DNA of 54,747 nt. It comes from Ignavibacteriaceae bacterium (GTDB lineage: Bacteria; Bacteroidota; Ignavibacteria; Ignavibacteriales; Ignavibacteriaceae). Under the pieces are notes generated by a model. It was not told where the DNA came from, made no database searches, and saw only the letters and a list, made by a program, of their open reading frames with translations. The stretch is from assembly GCA_013042995.1 (NCBI GenBank), contig JABDPB010000009.1:1-54747 (forward strand). Reading direction: 5' to 3'. A program made the translations under genes and the position numbers. Below are positions 35,264-44,033 of this stretch, in pieces. Positions within the stretch are counted from its first letter, which is position 1, and each line of letters opens with the position of its first letter.

Positions 35264-36118
35264 TCATGCAAAGCTCTTCAGTACTTTATCAAGCGAATAT
35301 TTATCGCCGCCATTTGTATTATCACAGACTTTTGTAATTACGTTTTGAAGTCTGTCTTCAAGAGTCGGCTTTTGCACTTGATAAAATATGCCCGTATAAA
35401 TTGGCTGGTCGGAGTACGCTCTTTCCAATGCAACCATTTTATTATCCGTTGGATGATCTTCAGGCAAAGGCTGAAGTATTGCTTTCAATCCTTTTGCATC
35501 GAGAAGTGGAAATGTTCTGCAGGGAGAAAGAATGTAAACAATTGACATTCCTTTGTGGGAAATTGCTTCCATTAAAATTTGAGTGAGGGATTTTGGATCT
35601 ACTCCGTTTGCACGTGCAACAAAAGAAACATCGTACGATAAAAATATCGGGATAGCATCCAGTGTATCTTCAAATACACCATGCGGAGAGGTTTTAGTTT
35701 TTACACCAAGTGGAGAAGTAGGAGATGTTTGTCCTTTTGTTAAACCGTAAATCTGGTTATCAATTAATAAATAATTCATATCAACATTTTTTCGTGATGC
35801 ATGAGCAATATGTCCGCCGCCAATTCCAAGTCCGTCACCATCACCTCCAACTGCAAATACAGTTAATTCCGGATGAGCTGCTTTCACACCTAATGCAGTT
35901 GGAACCGCACGTCCATGAGTGCCATGAAGCGAATACGTATTTAAAAAATGTGAAAGTCTCCCGGAGCACCCAATTCCTGAAACCGAAACAATATTTTCGG
36001 GATCAATATCTAAATTCAATAATGCTCTCTGGATGCTTACAAGAATGCCATAGTCACCACAGCCCGGGCACCAGACCGGTTCGATGATGCTTTTATAATC
36101 TTGCAATGTTTTTTTCAT
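35264..36118 (-). CDS. korB: 2-oxoacid:ferredoxin oxidoreductase, beta subunit (KorB-like)
   Basis: 284 residues from the ATG at 36118 (AGGA six bases before); the frame extends to 36124. WCPGCGDYGIL and the thiamine diphosphate/Mg motif GDGDGLGIGG followed by NQIYGLTKGQTSPTS are typical of the beta subunit of 2-oxoglutarate (Kor) or related oxidoreductases. SGIGCSGR is also present. It converts 2-oxoacid and CoA to acyl-CoA with reduction of ferredoxin, or the reverse in the reductive TCA cycle. The start overlaps korA by 26 bases. Substrate (2-oxoglutarate or other) is inferred from similarity to KorB. Confidence 0.9.
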   Translation of the reverse strand: MKKTLQDYKSIIEPVWCPGCGDYGILVSIQRALLNLDIDPENIVSVSGIGCSGRLSHFLNTYSLHGTHGRAVPTALGVKAAHPELTVFAVGGDGDGLGIGGGHIAHASRKNVDMNYLLIDNQIYGLTKGQTSPTSPLGVKTKTSPHGVFEDTLDAIPIFLSYDVSFVARANGVDPKSLTQILMEAISHKGMSIVYILSPCRTFPLLDAKGLKAILQPLPEDHPTDNKMVALERAYSDQPIYTGIFYQVQKPTLEDRLQNVITKVCDNTNGGDKYSLDKVLKSFA

Positions 36119-37928
36119 CAACAATCCTCGCTACTTTTTCAATTCCAGTAAAAATTTCTTCCGGAGTTATTGGTACTCCTTCAGATTTATGAATTTCAAT
36201 CGGTTTAATACCGAATTTTGCTTTAACAAAGTGAGCAAACTGACCAGTAAAGTTTTCTTCAACAATAATTACCTGCTTTAAACCAGCAAGAAAATTTCTA
36301 ACCTGGCTTTCAGGTAGTGGAGAAAGAATTTTTGGATGCAGATGTCGGAACAAAATTCCCCGCTGTTCTGCAAGCATCCGTGCTTCGCGAATCGCACCCT
36401 CAGTTGAACCCCAACCTATCACACCAATCTTTGCTTCTTCAGGTCCTTCATATTCCGGTGGATTTTTTTCTAGTATGTGCGTAAGAGTTTCTAACTTTTT
36501 AAATCTTTTCCTCATCATCTTTAAATGATTATCTGGGAGATAACTTGCTTTTCCAGTTTCATCGTGTTCAAGTCCACCACCAAGGTATTGTCCGCCTTTC
36601 AGGCCGGGTGAAGTAATTGGCGACACACCAGTTGCAGTATCTAAAAATCGTTTGTACTCATTTAATTTTTCAGGATCCATTTGAATCCTGGATGCAAGTT
36701 CAATTTTTTCCGGAGATGGAATAGAGATTGTTTCTCCTGAAACGGAGTTGTCAACTTCAATAATTTTTGAAAGATCGGGCATTCGCACAGTTGCTTTTCT
36801 ATAACCGATTGATTGATCGGTTAAAACTACTACCGGCATCTGTAATCGCTCTGAAATATTAAATGCACGTATGGTTTGATAAAAACAATCTTCAACAGAT
36901 GATGGTGCAAGTATGACTCTAGGAGCTTCTCCGGATGTTCCATAAATAGCAAACTTCAAATCAGACTGCTCTGTTTTAGTTGGAAGACCCGTACTTGGTC
37001 CGCCTCTCTGAACATCAACTATGACTAGCGGTAGTTCCAGCATGGATGCTAAGTTTAACTGCTCGCCCATTAACTGCAAACCGGGACCCGAGGTTGGAGT
37101 TATTGCTTTTTCACCAGCAAACGAAGCACCAATGCAAGCGGATAGTGAAGCAATTTCATCTTCTAGCTGAATTGCCCTACCTCCAACTTTGGGCATTAGA
37201 TCAGTCAGGGTTTCAAAAATGGGGGTGGCCGGTGTAATTGGGTATCCGGCAACAAATCTGCATCCGGCGGCAATTGCACCAAGTGCTACAGCTTCATTTC
37301 CTGAAATTAACATGTAATGTTCTTTTGCCTGGGTATCCGAAACAAGTTTAAACTTTTTTTCCCAATTACCTTCTTCAGCTGTAAAGTAGCCTGCTTTAAG
37401 AGCGTTTAAATTATTTTTTATAACGTCGCCACCCTTTGCGCCATAGCGGTCTTTTATCAATTTTTCTAACACACCAAACTCTACACCAAACAAATGTCCG
37501 AGAGCACCCAAAGCCACAACATTTTTTCCAAGTTTTGCTCCGGTAGCATCAACAACAAGTTTTGTTAGTTTAATTGGATAGCATTCAGCATTTAAATCCT
37601 CTTTTATTTCAACTTCATCAGGATCATAAATTAGTGTGCCGCCCGGCTTTAAATCTTTTATGGTTACGTCATACGCCTGCTGATTAAACGCAATTAAGTA
37701 ATCAACTGTGCTTCCCATAGAATAAATTTTTTCATGCTTTATTCTGATTTGAATCATTGAGAAACCGCCTTTTATTTCGGCAGGATATGTTATATAAGTA
37801 AATACTTGGTAGGCAGTTCTTGCAGCAACCTGTGCAAATAATTCCCCTGCACTTATTACGCCTTCACCTCCTTCCCCGCCTATTCGAATTGCAAAATCAG
37901 TTTCAGAGTGGTTTTGATTACCTTCCAT
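36093..37928 (-). CDS. korA: 2-oxoacid:ferredoxin oxidoreductase, fused gamma-alpha subunit (KorA-like)
   Basis: About 611 residues. The N-terminal gamma domain (IRIGGEGGEGVISAGELF) is followed at about residue 210 by the alpha (pyrimidine-binding) domain: GNEAVALGAIAAGCRFVAGYPITPATPI and EDEIASLSACIGASFAG. This gamma-alpha fusion is the common KorA form. Start choice is uncertain: ATGs at 37961, 37943 and 37928 and a TTG at 38003 are in frame. I used 37928 because GGGG is nine bases before it and the family begins just before the FAIRIGGEGG motif. It is translationally coupled to korB; ferredoxin is the expected electron acceptor. Confidence 0.92.
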   Translation of the reverse strand: MEGNQNHSETDFAIRIGGEGGEGVISAGELFAQVAARTAYQVFTYITYPAEIKGGFSMIQIRIKHEKIYSMGSTVDYLIAFNQQAYDVTIKDLKPGGTLIYDPDEVEIKEDLNAECYPIKLTKLVVDATGAKLGKNVVALGALGHLFGVEFGVLEKLIKDRYGAKGGDVIKNNLNALKAGYFTAEEGNWEKKFKLVSDTQAKEHYMLISGNEAVALGAIAAGCRFVAGYPITPATPIFETLTDLMPKVGGRAIQLEDEIASLSACIGASFAGEKAITPTSGPGLQLMGEQLNLASMLELPLVIVDVQRGGPSTGLPTKTEQSDLKFAIYGTSGEAPRVILAPSSVEDCFYQTIRAFNISERLQMPVVVLTDQSIGYRKATVRMPDLSKIIEVDNSVSGETISIPSPEKIELASRIQMDPEKLNEYKRFLDTATGVSPITSPGLKGGQYLGGGLEHDETGKASYLPDNHLKMMRKRFKKLETLTHILEKNPPEYEGPEEAKIGVIGWGSTEGAIREARMLAEQRGILFRHLHPKILSPLPESQVRNFLAGLKQVIIVEENFTGQFAHFVKAKFGIKPIEIHKSEGVPITPEEIFTGIEKVARIVDEKNIARL

Positions 37929-38190
37929 TTCAAGTGTCCCCATTTCAGGATGTGTGTGCATAAAATTTTTTAGAACTCTTTTAGTTTCTGCAATTATTAG
38001 CAAAATCTATACTGTAAAAATATATCATATTTAAGCATTAAAAAAAGCTTTTGATGAATGCATTGAGTAATATTTTACTTTTTAGTACTAATTGTGTTGC
38101 TGCCACTGAATTTTATTGGGTTAAATATTTTACCATTCCTTCACTGAGTACTGATGATAAGACTCCAAATTAATTTTTTTCTTGATAATC

Positions 38191-38204
38191 AGACAAATTT
38201 GTCT
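38191..38204. promoter_or_regulatory. Perfect 14-bp palindrome upstream of the fasciclin gene
   Basis: AGACAAATTTGTCT is a perfect dyad 66 bases before the fasciclin ATG, in the divergent gap 37929-38270 between korA and this gene. Its place fits a dimeric repressor or activator operator. No cognate regulator is adjacent. Confidence 0.4.
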
Positions 38205-38270
38205 TATTTTATCCAGCGCAATTATTTAAACCTAAAAATTATTATTTATTATCAACTAAAGAGGGAAGAG

Positions 38271-38825
38271 ATGAAAGTATTGATCATTTTTCTTTCAACA
38301 TTGCTTTTATTTACGATCAATTCCTGCGATAAACAGCATTCTGATTCATCCAGTAATGAAACTACCTTTGAAAATCTTCACGGGCAGTCAGGAGTTGTTG
38401 ATGAAGATTCAAAACCACACATTCTTCAAATAGCAATTAATTCTCCTGATCACTCGACACTTGTTGCTGGTGTCCAAGCTGCTGAGTTAGAAAATGTACT
38501 TGTAAATCCGGGACCGTTAACGGTTTTTGCACCGACCAATGCTGGATTTGATAAATTACCCGAAGGAGCGTTGGATGATTTACTGAAACCGGAAAACAAA
38601 AATAAACTTGCTCGTATTATAACTTCACATGCAGCGCCCGGCACATTCGATTTGGAATTACTTAAAGATGGATCTAAACTTTATATGGCAACCGGACAAT
38701 ACCTTGACGTTGAAGTTAAAGATGGGGATACTTATGTAGACGGAGTTAAAATTTTAGGCAGCGTTGATGCATCTAATGGTATAGTGCATGTAATTGATGA
38801 AGTATTTCTTTTTGCTGCTGAGTAA
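38271..38825 (+). CDS. Fasciclin-domain lipoprotein
   Basis: 184 residues from the ATG at 38271, preceded by GAGGGAAGAG; the frame also extends upstream to 38154 without a start I trust. The signal peptide ends in a lipobox (FTINSC, Cys about residue 19), so it is a lipoprotein. One FAS1 domain occupies most of the rest: PGPLTVFAPTNAGFDKLP (H1 box) and ASNGIVHVIDEVFL (H2 box). FAS1 proteins mediate adhesion in eukaryotes; the bacterial role is unclear. A strong terminator follows, so it is probably monocistronic. Confidence 0.93.
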   Translation: MKVLIIFLSTLLLFTINSCDKQHSDSSSNETTFENLHGQSGVVDEDSKPHILQIAINSPDHSTLVAGVQAAELENVLVNPGPLTVFAPTNAGFDKLPEGALDDLLKPENKNKLARIITSHAAPGTFDLELLKDGSKLYMATGQYLDVEVKDGDTYVDGVKILGSVDASNGIVHVIDEVFLFAAE

Positions 38826-38837
38826 ACTGGTATTATT

Positions 38838-38864
38838 CAGCCGTGAATATGGTATTCGCGGCTG
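38838..38864 (+). terminator. Rho-independent terminator after the fasciclin gene
   Basis: CAGCCGTGAATA-TGG-TATTCGCGGCTG forms a 12-bp stem (one G-U pair) with a three-base loop, followed by ATTTATTT. It starts 12 bases after the fasciclin stop and ends 7 bases before the stop of the convergent BNR gene. It is strongest for plus-strand transcription; the minus side lacks a T-run. Confidence 0.85.
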
Positions 38865-38870
38865 ATTTAT

Positions 38871-41800
38871 TTAACTATTATCGTAATCCTCTCTAGTAAT
38901 CACTGTTATTTCATCCATACCCATAGCTTTCAATTCAGAATTAATCCTATTAAGCACATCTGTTAAAATCAAATCTATTTGAGTTCTATACTGTAAAAAT
39001 ATTCCTTCGAGTAAATTCAATCGTTCGATTTGTGACTCTGTTGGTTTTCCGGAATAATTAATAATACCCGCATAAATATCTCCAACTTTTTCTGCCAGCT
39101 GCTTTTCTCCTGACAAACGATGCGGACTGGTTGCAACTAATTCTGTATGAATTCGTTCAAGATTTTCAGCAAGTTCAGCAAAGTCCTGTATTACATCTCC
39201 ATCATCTATCTTAGATATAATTTTATCCAGCTTCTCATTTAAATCCTTCACCTGTCTGTCGGCAAAAGAAATATCTTCAAGTAAATCATAAGATTTATTT
39301 AAAGTAGAAATCTGCAGTTGCATATCTTCTTCGGAATGTCCTGATTCTGGATCAGACTTTAAAGTAATCATACCTTCGTAAGTGTTTTCACCTTTTTTAA
39401 TTACAATCTTATAGTCTCCAGGTGGGAAAGTTGGTCCAAAAGCTGTTCGAAAAACAAGCCGTGGTGATGAAGCTTTTACTTTTGGACGTTTTTTTCTCAC
39501 ACCCCATTCAACTCTATTAATTCCTTTGTTCTTTCCAGCTGGAAGATTTTTAATGAGCTCCCCATCAGAATTATAGATTTCGATTGACATATCACCAAAT
39601 ATATGGCGCTTTTGCAGATAGTAAGTAATAAGAGCTGTTGATGAAGGATTCGATCCTCTAAACTCGTGATCACCGGAAATGCCATAAGCAAATTTTGGAT
39701 TTGTAATTGTGTATGGTTCGGTTGGAAAAATAGTAAGTTCAGTTGCAAAGACATCATCTGTTAATAGTCGTAGCGGGGTAATGTCATCTAAAATCAAAAT
39801 TCCTCTTCCGTGCGTTCCAATTACAAGATCGTTTTCTGTAGGATGAACTACAATCTCGTAAATAGGAACCTTTGGGACATTTCCTTCAAAACGAATCCAA
39901 TTTTTTCCTCCATCTATTGTTATATACAAACCATAATCTGTTCCGAGGAAAAGTAGATTGGGATTAACATAATCTTCAGTAATAGTACGACCAAATGTTT
40001 CAATGTCATTATTTGCAAGCGAGGTCCAGTTTTCACCTAAATTGGTTGTTTTAAAAACATAAACATTTTTATCACCATTTCTGTGTCCATCGAAAACAAC
40101 ATAAGCAGTGTTCATATCAAAATTACTTGCTGAAACTTTTGAGCACCAAGTATTTTGCGGAAGATTATCAATATTTGAGGTTACATCATTCCAGCTTTCA
40201 CCGTCATTTATTGTTACCTGTAAATTACCATCATCAGTCCCCACCCAAATTATTTGACTGTTTAATGGTGATTCACTGATCGTATAAATTGAGCAATGAT
40301 TTTCTGCGGTTGAATTATCAATTGTAATTCCACCCGACTCTTCCTGTTTTTGCTTTTGGGGATCGTTTGTTGTTAAATCAGGCGAAATTTTTTCCCACGA
40401 ATCACCCCTGTTTGTGGTTCTGAAAAGATACTGAGCCCCAGCATACATAACACCATCGTTTGTCGGTGAGAAAGTAATAGGAGTATCCCAATTGTATCTT
40501 AATTTTTCATCAGGATTATCAGAGAAAGGTCTTATTTCCTTTATCTCTCTTGTATTTTTATAAAAACGCATTATGTTTCCACCCTGGTACTGCCAGTAAA
40601 GAATATTTTCATCTTTTGGATCGGGCAGAACATTAAAGCCATCACCGTAGCCAACATTCAGCCAATCGCAATTTGTAATTCTACCAACACTTTCAGATGG
40701 TCCAACCCACGAGCCGTTATCCTGTAAACCACCATAAACATTATATGGCTTTTGATTATCAACGCTAACGTGGTAAAATTGTGAGAGCGGCAGGTTCTGT
40801 GCATGGAGCCATGTGCTGCCTTTATCATAAGTAATGTATAAACCGCCATCCGTTCCTAAATACATATTTTTGTTATCGTTCGGATTTATCCAAAGTGCAT
40901 GATGATCAGAATGGACTCTTCCACCTTCCACGAAAGGTGATGTAAATGAGTAACCACCATCTTCACTAACATTCAAAGAAAATCCGGGTTTGTAGATTCT
41001 GTTTGTGTCAATAGGATCAGCAACTATAAGTGAAAAGTAAAATGGTCTTTCACCAACAGTAGGTGAAGTAGTTTTAAGTTCCCAAGATTCACCTCTATCG
41101 ATTGATTGATAGAGTCCTGTTTTTTCTGATTCAATTACTGCATAAATAATATTTGGATCGACTTGAGAAATCTCAACTGATATTCTTCCAAGATCATCGA
41201 ACCTTTCTTCAATCACTACTAGCTCCCAATTTACACCGCCATCTGTAGTACGATATAAATTACTTCCTGCTCCGCCTGAACGGAATGTATATGGTTTGCG
41301 CTGAAAATCCCACATTGCCGCATAAATAACATTTGGATTTTCGGGATCCATGGCTAAATCGGAACATCCAGTCGTTTCACTTACAAAAAGAATTTTTCTC
41401 CAGGTTGTTCCTCCATCCGAAGTTTTAAAGACTCCCCTTTCTTCGTTCGGTGCCCAAACATTTCCTAAAGCTGCAACATAAACTTCATCACTGTTTACAG
41501 GATTAATAGTTATCTCTGCAATATGATTAGAATTATCTAATCCTACATTCTTCCATTTTTCTCCGCCATCATCACTTTTATAAACACCGTTACCAACACT
41601 TATGCTGTTTCGTGTCCATGGTTCACCAGTTCCAACCCATACTACATCGTTATTATTCTGATCCACTGTAACTGCACCTATAATTTGCACTTCATCTTCA
41701 AACACGTCTTTAAAAGTTGTACCCCCGTTAGTGCTTTTCCACAATCCCCCGCTAGCTGCACCGACATAAACTAATAGCGGATTTTCTTCTGAGGCATCAA

Positions 41801-41954
41801 TTGAAGCTATCCTGCCACTCATTACTGCAGGACCGATGTGTCTCGCCCTCATTGTTCCAAAAAAACTGGATTTTAGTTTTTTATTTTGTGCCGTAACACT
41901 TAAAGAGCTGATAATTATTAGTGAAATAAATAGAAAGATGGATTGCTTTCTCAT
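38871..41954 (-). CDS. Large secreted BNR/sortilin-like (VPS10-type beta-propeller) protein
   Basis: 1027 residues with a signal peptide ending in SVTAQ. Residues ~30-720 contain many Asp-box (BNR) repeats of the form S-x-D-x-G-x-T-W (for example STNGGTTF, SDDGGEKW, TSDGGTTW, SIDRGESW, TTDGGVNW), which build beta-propellers as in VPS10/sortilin and sialidase-like proteins. The catalytic residues of sialidases are not evident, so binding is more likely than hydrolysis. The C-terminal ~300 residues have a strand-rich part then a coiled-coil-like helical region. It is co-transcribed with the lipoprotein-sorting-like gene 6 bases upstream. Such proteins are frequent in Bacteroidota/Ignavibacteriota; the substrate is unknown. 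Confidence 0.9.
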   Translation of the reverse strand: MRKQSIFLFISLIIISSLSVTAQNKKLKSSFFGTMRARHIGPAVMSGRIASIDASEENPLLVYVGAASGGLWKSTNGGTTFKDVFEDEVQIIGAVTVDQNNNDVVWVGTGEPWTRNSISVGNGVYKSDDGGEKWKNVGLDNSNHIAEITINPVNSDEVYVAALGNVWAPNEERGVFKTSDGGTTWRKILFVSETTGCSDLAMDPENPNVIYAAMWDFQRKPYTFRSGGAGSNLYRTTDGGVNWELVVIEERFDDLGRISVEISQVDPNIIYAVIESEKTGLYQSIDRGESWELKTTSPTVGERPFYFSLIVADPIDTNRIYKPGFSLNVSEDGGYSFTSPFVEGGRVHSDHHALWINPNDNKNMYLGTDGGLYITYDKGSTWLHAQNLPLSQFYHVSVDNQKPYNVYGGLQDNGSWVGPSESVGRITNCDWLNVGYGDGFNVLPDPKDENILYWQYQGGNIMRFYKNTREIKEIRPFSDNPDEKLRYNWDTPITFSPTNDGVMYAGAQYLFRTTNRGDSWEKISPDLTTNDPQKQKQEESGGITIDNSTAENHCSIYTISESPLNSQIIWVGTDDGNLQVTINDGESWNDVTSNIDNLPQNTWCSKVSASNFDMNTAYVVFDGHRNGDKNVYVFKTTNLGENWTSLANNDIETFGRTITEDYVNPNLLFLGTDYGLYITIDGGKNWIRFEGNVPKVPIYEIVVHPTENDLVIGTHGRGILILDDITPLRLLTDDVFATELTIFPTEPYTITNPKFAYGISGDHEFRGSNPSSTALITYYLQKRHIFGDMSIEIYNSDGELIKNLPAGKNKGINRVEWGVRKKRPKVKASSPRLVFRTAFGPTFPPGDYKIVIKKGENTYEGMITLKSDPESGHSEEDMQLQISTLNKSYDLLEDISFADRQVKDLNEKLDKIISKIDDGDVIQDFAELAENLERIHTELVATSPHRLSGEKQLAEKVGDIYAGIINYSGKPTESQIERLNLLEGIFLQYRTQIDLILTDVLNRINSELKAMGMDEITVITREDYDNS

Positions 41955-41960
41955 TTTTCT

Positions 41961-42755
41961 TTACTCCGGTTTTTCTTCAGATTCAATTTTATCTTTCACT
42001 TCATCTGTATCTGTTGTATCAGTAGAATCGATTGGGGCAGTTACTTCAGGCAAAGCAAAAAGTGATTCTTCAATTTCCAAATCATATTTAACTTCATCAA
42101 AAGTCATTTGCATAACTGTTTGTCCATCTCTTTTTGTTTCAAGTGAAAACGGACTTAACATATCATTTACATATTTATAGTTGCTGTAAAACGATTCCGT
42201 TTCAACTTCAACACCCTGCATTTTCATTTTAGTGCTTGTTTTTAGAATTACATAGTTCTCAGAATCTATGTAAGTATTTATAATGTCACCATTTGGTCTG
42301 GTTAACTTTAGGACATAAGTTTCAATGTCATCAACAGTTTCCGTTCCTATAAATTCAACTTGATAGTCTTTTGCCTTATAGTTATGGAGCATACCATCAT
42401 AATCGGCTTGCAGAGTCATGCGATCAACCTGTTCTGCAGTCATTGGAATTGGATCTGTTGAACCGGCAAAAGGATTAACAGCCCAGCCCTCTTCGCCGTC
42501 AAACGCAGTTATTATTTCCATTCCCTGGAATGTAGCCTCTGAACGAAAGTACATTGGTCTCTTGTGGTATGAAGTAAATGGGATTTCCATTTGCCCTTGC
42601 ATAATTTTACCGGTAGTACTAAATGTATTAGTCTCCAACAATTTGTCCTGACCGATGACAGCAAAATGTTCTTCTAAAATCTCATCAACGGTTTGAGCCG
42701 TAACACTAATTGTAGCGAAAATTGTAAGTGTAAAAAGAAAAATTAAGTTTTTCAT
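41961..42755 (-). CDS. Exported LolA/LppX-like (outer-membrane lipoprotein-sorting fold) protein
   Basis: 264 residues with a signal peptide (MKNLIFLFTLTIFATISVTAQ). The mature part has the antiparallel strands typical of the LolA-type fold: GKIMQGQMEIPFTSYHKRP, ITAFDGEEGWAVNPF, ETYVLKLTRPNGDIINTYID. The C-terminus is an acidic Thr/Asp/Glu tail. It is probably periplasmic and binds a hydrophobic ligand. It precedes the BNR protein by 6 bases in one operon, so the two may act together at the envelope. Confidence 0.82.
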   Translation of the reverse strand: MKNLIFLFTLTIFATISVTAQTVDEILEEHFAVIGQDKLLETNTFSTTGKIMQGQMEIPFTSYHKRPMYFRSEATFQGMEIITAFDGEEGWAVNPFAGSTDPIPMTAEQVDRMTLQADYDGMLHNYKAKDYQVEFIGTETVDDIETYVLKLTRPNGDIINTYIDSENYVILKTSTKMKMQGVEVETESFYSNYKYVNDMLSPFSLETKRDGQTVMQMTFDEVKYDLEIEESLFALPEVTAPIDSTDTTDTDEVKDKIESEEKPE

Positions 42756-43082
42756 AATTCCCTCTTGGTAAGTAAGTATAAGAATATTCTATTTTTAGCA
42801 TTTTTAATATAGGAAATGTTAGTGATTAATAATTTAAGAGTGAAACCGTTTATCATTGTATAGTTTCATTTCAAATAAAACCCAAGACTAGGATTTATCT
42901 GATTAAGTACTATTCAATGAAGCAATTATTTTTCGTGATGTATCACACAAAGTTCTGAAACTTCAACAGCTAGATTTTTGTTAATATATATAATAAACTG
43001 TTAATTTGTATATCTAAAATTAGAACTATTTCGTATTTTTACTCTTGAAATACGTTAAAATTTGTTAGAATAGAATTTTTAA
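42756..43082. other. Divergent intergenic region
   Basis: 327 AT-rich bases between the divergent LolA-like and DAHP synthase genes. A possible promoter for the latter is TTGAAA-N15-TAGAAT near 43044-43070, with short spacing. No gene, RNA or strong dyad was seen. Confidence 0.35.
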
Positions 43083-43925
43083 ATGAATAGACTACACGAA
43101 ACAAAAGTTAAAAAAATCAATTCTGAGCACAATACAATTGTTAACAGTAAAGATTTAACATTAGGTGAAGGCTACTTTACAGTAATTGCTGGTCCATGTG
43201 CTGTTGAACGTGAAGATATTGCAGTTGAAACAGCAATAGCAGTTGAAAAAGCAGGTGCTAAGATTTTCCGCAGTTCTCTATTTAAACCCAGAACCTCACC
43301 ATACACTTACCAGGGTTACGGATTGGAAGGAATTGAAATTTTAAGAAGAATAAAACAGGAAACAAACCTGCTTCTTGAAACTGAAATTCTTAGTAGTGAT
43401 CATATTGAAGAACTCTCGCAAGAAGTTGATATTTTCCGGGTTGGTTCGAGAAATATGGATAACTATGAATTATTAAAAGCTGTCGGGCGAGAAAACAAAC
43501 CGGTAATTCTTAAAAGAAACATGAGTGCAACTTTAGAAGAATTTCTCCTTGCTGCAGAATATATTCTTTCTGTTGGTAATGAAAACGTTATTCTTTGTGA
43601 ACGTGGAATTAGAACTTTCGAAACCTATACACGCAATACGCTTGATATACTTGCAATTCCTGCTCTAAAGGAATTAACACATCTCCCGGTTATAGTTGAT
43701 CCATCACACAGCACAGGCAAAAGTAGCTTAGTTCCAGCTGCAAGTAAAGCTGCACTCGCTGCAGGTGCCGATGGTTTAATTGTAGAGGTTCATCCTAATC
43801 CCGCAAACTCTTATTCGGATGGTCATCAATCATTACAGATTTCAGAATTTGAAAAAATGATGAAAGAAATTTTTGAACTTGCTAAAGTGCTTGGTAAAAA
43901 ATTTGATATTCCTATCTTAACTTAA
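43083..43925 (+). CDS. aroF: 3-deoxy-7-phosphoheptulonate synthase (type I-beta)
   Basis: 280 residues. Motifs: VIAGPCAVE, FRSSLFKPRTSPYTYQG, VGSRNMDN, PVILKRNMSATLEE, LCERGIRTFE and VIVDPSHSTG, which place phosphoenolpyruvate, erythrose 4-phosphate and metal ligands. It catalyses the first step of the shikimate pathway. There is no N-terminal regulatory (ACT or chorismate-mutase) domain, so allosteric control by such a domain is absent. It stands alone, without other aro genes nearby. Confidence 0.95.
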   Translation: MNRLHETKVKKINSEHNTIVNSKDLTLGEGYFTVIAGPCAVEREDIAVETAIAVEKAGAKIFRSSLFKPRTSPYTYQGYGLEGIEILRRIKQETNLLLETEILSSDHIEELSQEVDIFRVGSRNMDNYELLKAVGRENKPVILKRNMSATLEEFLLAAEYILSVGNENVILCERGIRTFETYTRNTLDILAIPALKELTHLPVIVDPSHSTGKSSLVPAASKAALAAGADGLIVEVHPNPANSYSDGHQSLQISEFEKMMKEIFELAKVLGKKFDIPILT

Positions 43926-44033
43926 TAGCTTATCTCAATTCTCAATCAAACATTTTAATTACTTAAAACATTGCAATTAAAGCAATTAATTCTTTTTTTA
44001 GTATTTAAAGATTTATTCTAATTTAATTTTTGA

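Noticed and set aside
42756-43082. Small RNA or riboswitch before DAHP synthase
   Set aside because: No strong stems, no known riboswitch blocks, only AT-rich sequence.
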